A DNA stretch of 64,000 nucleotides, taken from positions 57,951 to 121,950 of the forward strand of contig CAXTKD010000010.1 of assembly GCA_964244885.1 (NCBI GenBank), given 5' to 3'. The translations under genes were made by a program, and so were the position numbers. The stretch comes from CAXTKD01 sp964244885 (GTDB taxonomy: Bacteria; Pseudomonadota; Alphaproteobacteria; Sphingomonadales; Sphingomonadaceae). The notes beneath the pieces were generated by a model. It worked only from the letters and a program-made list of their open reading frames with translations, was not told the DNA's origin and searched no databases. Each line of letters starts with the position of its first letter. Within the stretch, counting starts at the first letter, position 1. Of the stretch, positions 1-8,863 are shown piece by piece.

Positions 1-744
1 CAGCACGTCGCTCATCGCGTAGCGCCCGGCTGGCCTTCCGGTGAGCCACAGCGCCGCTTTCACGGCGCCGTGCGCGAAGATCGCGCGGGTCTCGGCACGG
101 TGGGTGAGCTCGATGCGCTCGCCGTCGCCCGCGAAGATCACGCTATGGTCGCCGGCGACCGAGCCGCCACGCAGCGCCGCGTAGCCGATCGTGCCTTCCT
201 CGCGGGCATGCGGATGCTCGCCGATCCGGTCGAAGCGGCTCAGCGCCTGCAGGGTCGAGCCGCGCCCCTTCGCCGCCGCCGCCGCCAGCAGCAGCGCGGT
301 GCCCGATGGCGCGTCGACCTTGTGGCGGTGGTGCATGTCGAGGATCTCGATGTCCCACGCGGGGCCGAGCCGCGCCGCCGCTTCCTCGACCAGGTGCCGA
401 AGCAGCGCGACGCCGAGCGAGGTGTTCGCCGCCTGCAGCACCGCGACATGGCCCGCCGCCTGGTCGATCAGCGCGTGATCGTCCTCGGTCAGCCCGGTGG
501 TTCCGATGAGAATAGGCGTGCCCGCCGCGACCGCCGCGCCGAGATGGCCCGCGAGGCCGCTCAGGCCCGAGAAATCGACCAGCACGTCGCTCGCCTTGGC
601 GAGCGCGCGCGCGTCGGCATGGTCGCCGGTTACCGCCCCCTCGCGGTCGACGCCGCCCGCGATGCTCGCGCCCTGATCGGGGGCGAAGCGCGCGATGGCC
701 TTTCCCATGCGGCCGGCCGCGCCGAGGATGCCGATACTGGTCAT
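1..744 (-). CDS. dapB: 4-hydroxy-tetrahydrodipicolinate reductase, cut at the left window edge
   Basis: Reduces 4-hydroxy-tetrahydrodipicolinate with NAD(P)H in the cytoplasmic lysine/diaminopimelate pathway. 248 residues are visible and the reading frame runs off the edge. The nucleotide-binding motif GAAGRMG lies at residues 8-14, and the catalytic stretch HHRHKVDAPSGTA at about 138-150 contains the family's His and Lys residues. The last visible residues, YAMSDVL, match the usual end of the family, so only a few residues are missing. The start is the ATG at 744, directly before the Rossmann strand. It is divergent from the sirtuin gene, about 40 bp away. Identification is secure. Confidence 0.95.
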   Translation of the reverse strand, partial: MTSIGILGAAGRMGKAIARFAPDQGASIAGGVDREGAVTGDHADARALAKASDVLVDFSGLSGLAGHLGAAVAAGTPILIGTTGLTEDDHALIDQAAGHVAVLQAANTSLGVALLRHLVEEAAARLGPAWDIEILDMHHRHKVDAPSGTALLLAAAAAKGRGSTLQALSRFDRIGEHPHAREEGTIGYAALRGGSVAGDHSVIFAGDGERIELTHRAETRAIFAHGAVKAALWLTGRPAGRYAMSDVL

Positions 745-785
745 GATGTCTTGCTCCGCGGTTCGTGCGCTGCTTCATGCGTCGC

Positions 786-1490
786 ATGACCGCCGTCCGC
801 AACATCGTCGTCCTGACTGGGGCCGGAATATCGGCGGAAAGCGGCGTGCCGACCTTCCGCGCCGCCGACGGCCTGTGGGAGGGCCACCGGATCGAGGATG
901 TCGCCACGCCCGAGGCGTTCCACCGTGATCCGGCGCTGGTGCAGGGCTTCTACGACGCGCGCCGCGCGCATCTCGCGCGGGTCGAGCCCAACGCGGCGCA
1001 TAAAGCGCTGGCGCGGCTGGATGCGGAGTGGCCGGGCGGCTTCCTGCTCGTCACCCAGAACGTCGACGACCTGCACGAGCGCGCGGGATCGAAGCGGCTC
1101 ATCCACATGCACGGCGAATTGAAGAGCGCGCTGTGCGCCGGCTGCGGCGGGACTCGGGCGTGGGAGCGCGATCTTGCCGGCGCGCCGCCGTGCGAGGGCT
1201 GCGGCGGTGTGCTCCGGCCCGATATCGTGTGGTTCGGTGAGATGCCCTACCGGATGGACGAGATCGACGCCGCGATCGCGCAGGCCGACCTGTTCGTCTC
1301 GATCGGCACCTCGGGCGCGGTCTATCCGGCGGCGGGCTACGTGCAGCAGGCGCGCTGGAATGGGGCGGACACGCTGGAGCTCAACCTCGAGCCCTCGGCG
1401 GGGACGGCGCAGTTCGCCGAGGCGCGGCATGGGCCGGCGGGCCGGCTCGTGCCGCAATGGGTCGATGACATGCTGGCAAGCGCCGGTTAA
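786..1490 (+). CDS. cobB: NAD-dependent protein deacylase, sirtuin family (CobB-like)
   Basis: A cytoplasmic Sir2-family enzyme that removes acyl groups from lysines using NAD. From the ATG at 786 it has 234 residues. It shows GAGIS (12-16), TQNVDDLH (90-97), the catalytic His in HMHG (about 109), and four Cys in two CxxC/CxGC pairs that form the zinc ribbon (about 117-142). Tyr56 and Arg59 in YDAR match the pair that class III sirtuins use for acidic acyl groups, so desuccinylase or desmalonylase activity is possible (inference). Upstream in-frame starts exist (GTG 765, ATG 777). ATG 786 is preferred because it directly precedes the core fold. It is divergent from dapB. Confidence 0.9.
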   Translation: MTAVRNIVVLTGAGISAESGVPTFRAADGLWEGHRIEDVATPEAFHRDPALVQGFYDARRAHLARVEPNAAHKALARLDAEWPGGFLLVTQNVDDLHERAGSKRLIHMHGELKSALCAGCGGTRAWERDLAGAPPCEGCGGVLRPDIVWFGEMPYRMDEIDAAIAQADLFVSIGTSGAVYPAAGYVQQARWNGADTLELNLEPSAGTAQFAEARHGPAGRLVPQWVDDMLASAG

Positions 1491-1533
1491 GCTTGGCGGC
1501 GCTACAGGCGACGCCTGTTTTCGGGGGACTCAT

Positions 1534-1827
1534 ATGCGCCGTTTCATCCTGCCGCTTCTCATGGCGCCGCTGCTCGGCGGCTGCGTCGCCTCGGCGATCG
1601 CCAGCACGGCGGTCAGCATCGTCACGCTGCCGGTCAAGGTCGCCAGCGCCGGCGTCGACAAGATGACCACCAGCCAGTCGGAAGCCGACGAGAACCGCGG
1701 CAAGAAGGCGCGCAAGGCCGACGAGAAGGCGGGCAAGGCCGCGAAGAAGGCCGAGAAGGAGCGCAAGGAAGCCGAGAAGGAACAGGCGAAGCGCGCCCGC
1801 GAGGCGGAGAAGCGCGCCCGGCGCTAG
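1534..1827 (+). CDS. small lipoprotein with a Lys/Glu/Ala-rich tail
   Basis: 97 residues from the ATG at 1534. The N-terminus is basic, followed by a hydrophobic stretch and a lipobox LGGC with the lipidated Cys at residue 17. A short hydrophobic segment follows, and then about 50 residues made almost only of Lys, Glu, Ala and Arg, which should form a highly charged helix or coiled coil. No known family is recognised. The position after Cys does not carry an obvious Asp retention signal, so outer-membrane placement is possible (inference). It follows the sirtuin gene by 43 bp and its stop overlaps the convergent GNAT gene stop by 4 bp. Confidence 0.7.
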   Translation: MRRFILPLLMAPLLGGCVASAIASTAVSIVTLPVKVASAGVDKMTTSQSEADENRGKKARKADEKAGKAAKKAEKERKEAEKEQAKRAREAEKRARR

Positions 1828-2234
1828 GGCAAATCCTTCTGCAGCACCGCGACGTCCGATGTCCGGTAGCCGAGCGCGGCATAGAAGGCTCTCACGGCGC
1901 TGTTGTCGGCGCGGACCATCAGATTGAGCCGTGGCACGCCGCGTTTCGCGAGCCAGTCCTCGGCGGCGCGCATCATGGCGCGGCCAAGCCCGCGCCCGCG
2001 CTCGCTCTCGGCGACCGCGAGATAATAGACCCAGCCGCGATGCCCATCGTCGCCGACCATGACGGTCGCGGCGAGGGTGCCATCGCGCTTGAGGCCGAGG
2101 ACGGCGGCGTTGTCGATCGCGCGGAGGAAGTCGGCGCGCGGATCGTTCCACGGGCGGACGAGGCCGGCGGCGGTCCACAGCGCGACGGCGGCGTCGGCGT
2201 CTGTTGTGGTGAGAGGCGTGATCTCGTTCATCAC
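1824..2234 (-). CDS. GNAT-family N-acetyltransferase
   Basis: 136 residues, the usual length of a single GNAT domain. It transfers an acetyl group from acetyl-CoA to an unknown amine. The pyrophosphate-binding motif RGRGLG with the preceding VAESE strand is seen at about residues 76-85, and the C-terminal NSAVRAFYAALGY strand-helix is typical of acetyl-CoA binding in the fold. The sequence resembles the YpeA-like subgroup, but the substrate cannot be told. The start is one of two adjacent ATGs (2234 or 2231). It is convergent with the lipoprotein gene. Confidence 0.85.
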   Translation of the reverse strand: MMNEITPLTTTDADAAVALWTAAGLVRPWNDPRADFLRAIDNAAVLGLKRDGTLAATVMVGDDGHRGWVYYLAVAESERGRGLGRAMMRAAEDWLAKRGVPRLNLMVRADNSAVRAFYAALGYRTSDVAVLQKDLP

Positions 2235-2247
2235 GCGACTCCTACTT

Positions 2248-2379
2248 CCCCTCGCCCGCTTGCGGGAGAGGGCGACTCGCGGCAGCGAGCGGGGTGAGGG
2301 GAAATCGCGGAGGCCAGTGCTGCTCGCGCTTGCGCGCCACGCCCCTCACCCCAACCCTCTCCCGCAAGCGGGAGAGGGA
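2248..2379. repeat. intergenic inverted repeat, family A (GCAAGC core)
   Basis: An 18-bp perfect inverted repeat, CCCGCTTGCGGGAGAGGG at 2255-2272 and its complement at 2355-2372. Each arm itself contains the small palindrome CCCGCTTGCGGG. G/C-rich flanking blocks (GGGGTGAGGGG and CCCCTCACCCC) also pair. It lies between the purH 3' end and the GNAT gene 5' end. It has no coding capacity of its own and resembles REP-type elements common between sphingomonad genes. Confidence 0.8.
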
Positions 2380-2385
2380 GTTTGA

Positions 2386-3978
2386 TCAGTGCCGGAAATG
2401 GCGCATCCCGGTGAAGATCATCGCGATGTCGCGCGCGTCGGCGGCGGCGATCACCTCCGCGTCGCGGATCGAGCCGCCGGGCTGAATCACCGCCGTCGCG
2501 CCCGCCTCGGCGACCGCGATCAGGCCGTCGGCGAAGGGGAAGAAGGCGTCGGACGCGACCGCCGAGCCGATCGTGCGCGGCTCGGGCCAGCCGGCGGCGG
2601 TGGCGGCGTCGCGGGCCTTGGAGGCGGCGACGCGGGTCGAGTCGAGGCGGCTCATCTGCCCCGCGCCGATGCCGGCGGTGCTGCCGCCCTTCGCATAGAT
2701 GATGGCGTTGGACTTGACGTGCTTGGCGACGGTCCAGGCGAAGCGCATGTCGGCCATCTCCTCGGGCGTCGGCGCGCGCTTGGTCACCACCTTCATCGCC
2801 GCCTCGTCGAGCCGGCCGTTGTCGCGCGACTGGACGAGGTAGCCGCCGGCGATGCTCTTGAGGCTGAGCCCGCCGCGCGCCGGGTCGGGCAGGCCGCCGG
2901 TCAGCAGCAGCCGCAGGTTCTTCTTCGCGGCGAAGGCGGCGAGCGCCGCCTCGTCGGCATCGGGGGCGACCACGACCTCCGTGAAGATCGCGGTCAGCGC
3001 CTCGGCGGTCGCGGCGTCGAGCGGACGGTTGACCGCGACGATGCCACCGAACGCCGAGACGGGGTCGCAGGCGAGGGCGGCCTGATAGGCCTCCAGCAAG
3101 GTCGCGCCGGTGGCGACGCCGCAGGGGTTGGCGTGCTTGATGATCGCGACCGCGGGCGGGCCGTCGCGGAACTCGCTGATCAGCTCCAGCGCGCCGTCGG
3201 CGTCGTTGAGGTTGTTATAGCTCAGCTCCTTGCCCTGCACCTGCCGCGCCTGGCCGATGCCCGGCGCGTGCGGCCCGGCGGGGACGTAGAACGCCGCCTT
3301 CTGGTGCGGGTTCTCGCCGTAGCGCAATTCCTGGCCGAGCCTGGCGACGATCGGCAGCGTCTCGGGGAACATCTTCTGCTGGTCGCCGAAGCCGAACCAG
3401 CTGGCGATCATCGAATCATAGGTCGCGGTGGCGGCGAAGGCTCGGGCGGCAAGCGTCTTGCGGAAGGCGAGCGAGGTCGCGCCGTCGGCCGCGTCCATCT
3501 CGGCGATCAGCGCGGGGTAATCCCTCGGATCGGTGACGATCGCGACGAAGCCGTGGTTCTTCGCCGCCGAGCGGACCATCGACGGGCCGCCGATGTCGAT
3601 GTTCTCGATGATCTCGTCGCGCGGCGCGCCGCGCATCACGGTCTGCACGAACGGGTAGAGGTTGACGACGACGAGGTCGATCGGGCCGATGCCATGCTCG
3701 GCCATCGACGCGACATGCTCGGCGTTGTCGCGGAGCGCCAGGAGACCGCCGTGGATCGTCGGGTGGAGCGTCTTGACGCGGCCGTCCATCATCTCCGGGA
3801 AGCCGGTGTGCTCGGACACGTCCTTGACGACGAGGCCGAGGTCGCGGAGCGCCCTCGCAGTGCCGCCGGTCGACAGGATCTCGACTCCGTGCCGCTCCAG
3901 CGCGGCGCCGAGGTCGGCGAGGCCGGTCTTGTCGGAGACGGAGATCAGGGCGCGGGTGATGCGAACCGCGTCGGTCAT
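2386..3978 (-). CDS. purH: bifunctional AICAR formyltransferase / IMP cyclohydrolase
   Basis: Performs the last two steps of purine synthesis: formylation of AICAR and closure to IMP. 530 residues from the ATG at 3978, the normal length. The N-terminal methylglyoxal-synthase-like cyclohydrolase domain covers about 1-150 (SDKTGL, STGGTA, DGRVKTLHP). The AICARFT domain follows, with the catalytic KHANPCGVA and the C-terminal FPFADG and QPGGSIRD segments. A GTG at 3984 is also in frame, but an AGGA sits 7 nt before the ATG and only 1 nt before the GTG. It is the downstream end of a same-strand row rsmB, rpe, heparinase-like, purH. An inverted repeat separates it from the heparinase-like gene. 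Confidence 0.97.
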   Translation of the reverse strand: MTDAVRITRALISVSDKTGLADLGAALERHGVEILSTGGTARALRDLGLVVKDVSEHTGFPEMMDGRVKTLHPTIHGGLLALRDNAEHVASMAEHGIGPIDLVVVNLYPFVQTVMRGAPRDEIIENIDIGGPSMVRSAAKNHGFVAIVTDPRDYPALIAEMDAADGATSLAFRKTLAARAFAATATYDSMIASWFGFGDQQKMFPETLPIVARLGQELRYGENPHQKAAFYVPAGPHAPGIGQARQVQGKELSYNNLNDADGALELISEFRDGPPAVAIIKHANPCGVATGATLLEAYQAALACDPVSAFGGIVAVNRPLDAATAEALTAIFTEVVVAPDADEAALAAFAAKKNLRLLLTGGLPDPARGGLSLKSIAGGYLVQSRDNGRLDEAAMKVVTKRAPTPEEMADMRFAWTVAKHVKSNAIIYAKGGSTAGIGAGQMSRLDSTRVAASKARDAATAAGWPEPRTIGSAVASDAFFPFADGLIAVAEAGATAVIQPGGSIRDAEVIAAADARDIAMIFTGMRHFRH

Positions 3979-3996
3979 AGTCACGTCCTATTTTTC

Positions 3997-4103
3997 CCTG
4001 TCATGCCCGCGAAAGCGGGGACCCAGTGCGTGAAGAATGAAACCCTGCGTCGCCCAGTCCTTTCTTCGACCGACTGGGTTCCCGCTTTCGCGGGAATGAC
4101 AGG
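3997..4103. repeat. intergenic inverted repeat, family B (GTCATNCCCGCGAAAGCGGG)
   Basis: The left arm starts CCTGTCATGCCCGCGAAAGC and runs on through GGGGACCCAG. The right arm is CTGGGTTCCCGCTTTCGCGG followed by GAATGACAGG. The arms are about 30 bp with a few mismatches, and each contains its own CCCGCGAAAGCGGG palindrome. The same element recurs at 11429-11517 and 18667-18769, always between genes. It lies between purH and the heparinase-like gene, so it would be transcribed if the two are co-transcribed. Confidence 0.85.
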
Positions 4104-4114
4104 ATGGTAGGCAT

Positions 4115-5833
4115 TTACCGTGCGCGCTTGAACGACCAGTTGACCGAAGCGCCCTCGGCCGTCGCGTCGCCGCTCACCGTCAGCGCCTGCGTCGCGTGGG
4201 GCGCGCCGTCGGCGTCGACCCACAGGCTGTCGTCGAGCGCAAGCCGCCCGCCGCGCGCCTTGAAGGCCCAGACCGCGCCGCCCGGCAGCTTCAGCAGCGC
4301 GCCCTGGCCGTCGGCGGTCGGCGTCGCCTCGACGCCTTGCCCCAGGTGGAAGCGGATGTCGAAGCGCAGGCCGGCGCCTTTGCGCGACCTGGTGCGGCCC
4401 TTGGGCAAGGTCAGCGCGTCCTCGCCGCGCAGGTCCGCGCCGTCGCCGCCGAGGTACAGCCGGCGCTCGTGCTGGAAGCCGTAGCGGCGGACGTAGCCGT
4501 CGTGGCTGGCGTCGACCCAGACGCCCTCCTCGCTCTCGTTGCGGTGCGCGACGACCTCCTCGATGCCCTTGCCGAGCGCGCCGTCGTCGCGGATGCGGGT
4601 CGAATTGGTGTCGGCGAGGACGAGCGTCGAATGCGCGGCCGTGGTGCGCAGCAGCCCGGCGAGCTCGGCGGGAAGCGCCCGCTTGGCGCCGCGCGCGCCG
4701 CCGCAGTTGACCACCAGCCGCTGCGCGCCGTCCGACATCTCGAACGCCAGCGTCCCCGCATGCGCGCTGTTGGAGACGCGCGCCACCGGCGGCGGCCCGG
4801 CGTCGAGCACGAGGATGGTCTTGCCCGCCGCGAGGCGCTGGACGCCCGAATAGCTGCCGTTCTTGGTCGGCCGCGCCATCACGCCCGAAAGCTCGATGGC
4901 GCGCGCGATCCGGCCGGTGTCGCCGAGACCCGAGCCATGGACCGCCGTCATCGCGCCGTCGCCGAGCAGCGCGCCCTTGAGGCCGGGCACGAGCCGCGCC
5001 AGCGCCTGCGCCAGCGGCTCGGACACGCGCTGCTGGCGCGCGGTGTGGAATGACTGGAGGAGCAGCAGCAGCTCAAGCAGCTCAAGCTGGTCGAGCGGGC
5101 TGCGCGAGGTCACGCCGCCGTCGGGCAGCAGAAATCCGTCGAGCGCCTTGCCGAGCAGGCCTTCGGCCTTCGCCTGCCGGCTCTCGCCGCCGGGGAGGAG
5201 CAGCACCGAGGCGACGAGGCCCGCGGCGGCGGTGATCCGCTTCATGCCCTCGGGCGCCTTGTCGACGCTGCGCTCCAAGTGGCGGCTGCCGCGCGCCAGG
5301 TGGTTCAACACCGCCGAGCGGTGGACGAGGTCGCCCGAGGCGAGGATCAAGGGCGCGTGGCTGGTCCAGAACAGGATGCGGCTGCCGAGCACCGCGGGCG
5401 CCCAAGACACTTCGTCGAACTCGGCGTGCGCCGCTAGGAAGGCGGCGACGATCGGCTCGGCGACCTTGGGCGCCTTGGCGCGGTCGGCGGCCTCCAGGTC
5501 GCGGAGCCACGAGAAGCCGTTCGCCCAGTCGCGCCATGCCGCCGGCGCGCCCTCGGGACTCGGCCAGCCGCCCGCGAGCTGTCCCGAGAAGCCGCCCTGC
5601 GTCAGCCGCCCGGCCGCGACCGATGCGCCGGTCACCGGATCGCCCGCCAGAGGATCCTGCGGCGCGGCCAGGAGCTTCAGCGGGAACCGCCCCTTCAGCG
5701 CGAACCTGTGCAGCACCGTGCGGTACGACATGCGATGCAACCCTTCCGAGATGCGCTCCCCAAGCGACAGGCCCCGGTCGCCGCCTTCGCGGCTCAGCCG
5801 GTGGCTGGCGCTTCCGTCTTCATCGTCGCTCAC
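4115..5833 (-). CDS. heparinase II/III-like protein
   Basis: 572 residues from a GTG at 5833 whose first base overlaps the rpe stop (GTGA), which indicates translational coupling. The N-terminal half is helical and Leu-rich. The C-terminal half, from about residue 320, is the beta-rich heparinase II/III-like domain (AHAGTLAFEMSDG, VVNCGG, AAHSTLVL, HDGY). Family members are polysaccharide lyases, but no signal peptide is visible, so a secreted uronate lyase role is not supported. The gene is conserved beside rsmB, rpe and purH in many alphaproteobacteria, which suggests a housekeeping envelope role (inference). The substrate is unknown. Confidence 0.85.
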   Translation of the reverse strand: MSDDEDGSASHRLSREGGDRGLSLGERISEGLHRMSYRTVLHRFALKGRFPLKLLAAPQDPLAGDPVTGASVAAGRLTQGGFSGQLAGGWPSPEGAPAAWRDWANGFSWLRDLEAADRAKAPKVAEPIVAAFLAAHAEFDEVSWAPAVLGSRILFWTSHAPLILASGDLVHRSAVLNHLARGSRHLERSVDKAPEGMKRITAAAGLVASVLLLPGGESRQAKAEGLLGKALDGFLLPDGGVTSRSPLDQLELLELLLLLQSFHTARQQRVSEPLAQALARLVPGLKGALLGDGAMTAVHGSGLGDTGRIARAIELSGVMARPTKNGSYSGVQRLAAGKTILVLDAGPPPVARVSNSAHAGTLAFEMSDGAQRLVVNCGGARGAKRALPAELAGLLRTTAAHSTLVLADTNSTRIRDDGALGKGIEEVVAHRNESEEGVWVDASHDGYVRRYGFQHERRLYLGGDGADLRGEDALTLPKGRTRSRKGAGLRFDIRFHLGQGVEATPTADGQGALLKLPGGAVWAFKARGGRLALDDSLWVDADGAPHATQALTVSGDATAEGASVNWSFKRAR

Positions 5834-6495
5834 ACCGCGCCCCGGATCGCCGCGATGTTCGCGGCATAGTGCGCCGAGCCGCCCTTGAAGGTGGCAGTGC
5901 CAGCGACGAGCACGTCGGCTCCCGCCTCGATCGCGCGGCGCGCGGTCACCGGGTCGATGCCGCCATCGACCTCGAGGTCGATGGGCTTTCCGATCTTGTC
6001 GATCTGTTTCCTCAGCGCCTCGATCTTCCTGAGCTGGCTATCGATGAACGACTGGCCGCCGAAGCCCGGATTGACGCTCATCACCAGGACGAGGTCGAGA
6101 TCCTCCAGCACATAGTCGAGCATCTTGGCGGTGGTTGCGGGATTGAGCGAAACGCCGGCCTTCTTGCCGAGCGACTTGATGCGCTGGACGGTGCGGTGAA
6201 GGTGCGGCCCGGCCTCGGGATGGATCGTCAGGATGTCGGCCCCGGCCTCGGCGAACGCCTCCAGATAGGGGTCGGCGGGCGAGATCATCAGGTGGACGTC
6301 GAGCGGCTTTTGCGTGTGCGGGCGGATCGCCTTCACCACCATCGGCCCGATCGTGATGTTCGGCACGAAATGCCCGTCCATCACGTCGACATGGATATAA
6401 TCCGCCCCCGCCGCGTCGACGGCGCGCACCTCCTCGCCAAGCCGGGCGAAATCCGCCGACAGGATCGACGGGGCGATGCGGACGGGCTGCTGCAC
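5830..6495 (-). CDS. rpe: ribulose-phosphate 3-epimerase
   Basis: Interconverts ribulose 5-phosphate and xylulose 5-phosphate in the pentose phosphate and Calvin-type pathways. 221 residues, the usual TIM-barrel length. Motifs seen: APSILSADF (8-16), the metal-binding HVDVMDGHFVPNI (about 35-47), HLMI (about 69), SVNPGFGGQSF (about 139-149) and the C-terminal EVDGGI with its catalytic Asp. The start is a GTG at 6495 and no better ATG precedes the first beta strand. Its stop overlaps the start of the heparinase-like gene. Confidence 0.96.
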   Translation of the reverse strand: MQQPVRIAPSILSADFARLGEEVRAVDAAGADYIHVDVMDGHFVPNITIGPMVVKAIRPHTQKPLDVHLMISPADPYLEAFAEAGADILTIHPEAGPHLHRTVQRIKSLGKKAGVSLNPATTAKMLDYVLEDLDLVLVMSVNPGFGGQSFIDSQLRKIEALRKQIDKIGKPIDLEVDGGIDPVTARRAIEAGADVLVAGTATFKGGSAHYAANIAAIRGAV

Positions 6496-6556
6496 GGGGT
6501 GGCTCTAACGCGGGGAGCGGCGGGCGGCAACGCGGACGGCGCTTTTTCCGGGAACG

Positions 6557-6663
6557 GTGTCACCCCACCCTGTCCCTCCCCATCGAAGGGGAGGGGACGC
6601 CCTTGCCCTATGCTCAGAATATCCCTCCCCCTTCGATGGGGGAGGTTAGGTGGGGGTGACACC
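6557..6663. repeat. intergenic inverted repeat, family C (CCCCATCGAAGGGGAGGG)
   Basis: The left arm begins GGTGTCACCCCACC and continues into CCTCCCCATCGAAGGGGAGG. The right arm has CCTCCCCCTTCGATGGGGGA and ends GGTGGGGGTGACACC. The whole could fold into a long imperfect hairpin. A nearly identical element lies at 14841-14946. It sits between rsmB and rpe. Confidence 0.85.
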
Positions 6664-6681
6664 GCCGGGCGAGAGATGCGG

Positions 6682-7953
6682 CTAAACCCGCTTGAGCCGC
6701 GCGATGAAGAAGCCGTCCATCCCGCCCGCCTCGGCGAGGTCGCCGGGCAGGGTGCGGACCCAGCCTTCGGGGCTCGGCTGAAGACCGGCGGGAAGCTCCT
6801 CGGCGCGCACCGGATCGAGCGCGAAGCCCGGCGTGCGCGACAGGAACTCTTCGACTTGCGTCTCGCCCTCTTCCCGCTCCAGCGAGCAGACGCAGTAGAT
6901 CAGCCGCCCTCCCTCGGGCAGCCAGCCCGCCGCGCGCCCGAGCAGCCGCGCCTGGATGTCGAGCAGCGGCGTCAGGTCGCGACCGCCCTTCAGGTGAAGC
7001 ACGTCGGGGTGCCGCCGGAAGATGCCGGTCGCCGAGCAGGGCGCGTCGAGCAGGATGTCCTGCACGTCCGTCTTCGGCGCCCAGTCGAGCAGGTCGGCGG
7101 CGACCATCTTGGCCTTGAGGCCGGTGCGCTCCAGATTCTCCGCGACGCGCTCCAGCCGCTTGGCCGACACGTCGACCGCGACGACCCTCGCTCCCGCGCT
7201 GGCAAGCTGCAGCGTCTTCCCGCCGGGCGCGGCGCACAGGTCGAACACCGCGCGGTCGCGGACGTCGCCGAGCAGCGTCGCGGGCAGGCTCGCCGCGATG
7301 TCCTGCACCCACCAGGCGCCCTCGCCGAAGCCCGGCCATTCGGGCGGCCCACCGCGGCGCATCAGCCGCAGCCGGCCCGGCGCGAGCACCGCCGCGTCGA
7401 GCTCGGCGGCCCAACGCTCGGTCTCCGCCGGGTCGCGCAGCGTCAGGTCGGTCAGCGGCTCGCTCGCCATCATCTGGCCTGCCGCAGCCGCGACCTCGGG
7501 TCCCCAGGCCGCGCTCCAGCGCTGGCCGAAGGGCTCGGGCAAGGTCGGCGGGTCGGCGAGCGCCGCGCCCTCGCGCAGCAGCCGGCCGAGCACCGCGTGC
7601 ACCAGCCGGCGCGGCCCGCGCTCGACGAGCGGCAGCGCGGTCGCCACCGCCGCGTGGTGCGGCGTCTCGAGGATCAGCGCCTGCGCCAGCGCCATCCGAA
7701 GCACCATCCGGGCGCGCGCATCCTCGGGCAGCGGCTTTGGCGTCGCGCCGTCGATCAGCGCGTCGAGGTCGGGCAGCCGCCGCAGCACATGCCCGGCGAT
7801 GGCGCGCGCCAGCCCGCGGTCGCCCGGATGCTTCAGCCCGCCGAGCGTCCCGCCCTGCACGGCGTCCAGCGAGCGGCCCTGCCACAGCACGGAGGTGAGC
7901 AGGCGAAGCGCTGCGCGCCTCGCCTCGGTGCCGGGGGGGTCTTGGGAATCCAT
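6682..7953 (-). CDS. rsmB: 16S rRNA m5C methyltransferase, RsmB/NOP family
   Basis: Methylates a cytosine of 16S rRNA using SAM. 423 residues. A NusB-like RNA-binding domain covers about 1-130. The Rossmann methyltransferase follows with motif I DLCAAPGGKT near 240, the first Cys motif DAPCSATG near 304, and the second, catalytic Cys motif in YCVCSLE near 355. The second motif has an unusual extra Cys where a Ser is more common. It is the first gene of the same-strand row that leads into rpe, with an inverted repeat between them. Confidence 0.93.
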   Translation of the reverse strand: MDSQDPPGTEARRAALRLLTSVLWQGRSLDAVQGGTLGGLKHPGDRGLARAIAGHVLRRLPDLDALIDGATPKPLPEDARARMVLRMALAQALILETPHHAAVATALPLVERGPRRLVHAVLGRLLREGAALADPPTLPEPFGQRWSAAWGPEVAAAAGQMMASEPLTDLTLRDPAETERWAAELDAAVLAPGRLRLMRRGGPPEWPGFGEGAWWVQDIAASLPATLLGDVRDRAVFDLCAAPGGKTLQLASAGARVVAVDVSAKRLERVAENLERTGLKAKMVAADLLDWAPKTDVQDILLDAPCSATGIFRRHPDVLHLKGGRDLTPLLDIQARLLGRAAGWLPEGGRLIYCVCSLEREEGETQVEEFLSRTPGFALDPVRAEELPAGLQPSPEGWVRTLPGDLAEAGGMDGFFIARLKRV

Positions 7954-8014
7954 GCGCGCCTCTTAGGCGGGGTGGACGCTCGCACCAAATCCCCCCTCCC
8001 CGTTCCGGGGAGGA

Positions 8015-8839
8015 TCAGCCGTCCCGCTTCAGCAGCTTGCCCAGGACCGTCATGTGGCCGACCGGGAACAGCCGCACCAGCCAGTCGATGATCCGGGCGT
8101 CCGGCCCGATCAGCACGCGGTGACGTCCGGCTTCCATCCCCCGGATGATCGTCTCCGCCGCCTGCTCGGGCGTCGTCCGCGCCACGCTGTCGAAGCGGTC
8201 GGCGCGCATCGCCGAGCCCTCGTCGTCGCCGTCCATGCTCCTGATGAACTTGGCGTTGCGCGCGACGTTTGTCTTGATGCCGCCGGGATGGACCCGGATG
8301 ACCCGGATGTGCGGGTCGCTTGTCGCCAGCTCCAGCCGCAGCGCCTCGGTCAGCCCGCGCACCGCGAACTTGGAGGCGTTGTAGGCCGATTGCGTCGGGA
8401 ACCCCATCATCCCGAACACCGAGGAGATGTTGACCAGCCACGCCGCGTCGGCCTCGCGCAGATGCGGCAGCGCGTGCCGGCAGCCGGCGGCGACCGCGCC
8501 GAAGTTGACCGCCATCACCCGGTCGAAATCCGCCGCCGGCGTGTCGACGAAAGGGGCTATGACCGTCAGCCCGGCATTGTTGATGATGCCGTGGAGCGCG
8601 CCGAACTCTTCGGCGGCCCGGTCGATCCAGCCCTTGAGCCGCGCGTCGTCGGTAACGTCGAAGCTTTCGCTGAAATGCGGCCGGTTGCCGAGCAGGCGCG
8701 AAGTCTCGGCCAGCCCCGCCTCGTCCTTGTCGGCAAGCGCCAGCTTCGCGCCGCGCCCGGCGAGCGCCAGCGCCAGCGCGCGCCCGATGCCGCTCCCGGC
8801 CCCGGTGATCGCGATCGTGCGTTCGGCTAGTATCGACAT
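8015..8839 (-). CDS. short-chain dehydrogenase/reductase
   Basis: 274 residues. Classical SDR features: the cofactor motif TGAGSGIG (11-18), NNAG near 91, the catalytic Ser in NISSVFG near 142 and YNASK near 156. An Asp after the second strand (ALADKD) favours NAD(H) over NADP(H) (inference). The C-terminal region after 200 (IIRGMEAGRHRVLIGPDAR) resembles long SDRs that act on fatty or membrane-associated substrates. The substrate is unknown. It is divergent from the SDHAF4-like gene with 24 bp between the starts. Confidence 0.88.
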   Translation of the reverse strand: MSILAERTIAITGAGSGIGRALALALAGRGAKLALADKDEAGLAETSRLLGNRPHFSESFDVTDDARLKGWIDRAAEEFGALHGIINNAGLTVIAPFVDTPAADFDRVMAVNFGAVAAGCRHALPHLREADAAWLVNISSVFGMMGFPTQSAYNASKFAVRGLTEALRLELATSDPHIRVIRVHPGGIKTNVARNAKFIRSMDGDDEGSAMRADRFDSVARTTPEQAAETIIRGMEAGRHRVLIGPDARIIDWLVRLFPVGHMTVLGKLLKRDG

Positions 8840-8863
8840 TCAGCCCCCAGATTGGAAGAGATG

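Noticed and set aside
2389..4110. Plus-strand ORF of about 570 codons opposite purH
   Set aside because: It is the antisense of a conserved enzyme, with low-complexity Arg/Gly/Asp-rich translation.
5536..8091. Long plus-strand ORF of about 850 codons
   Set aside because: It runs opposite rpe and rsmB, which are clearly coding on the minus strand. Its composition is Arg/Ala/Pro-rich without motifs, as expected for an antisense shadow in GC-rich DNA.
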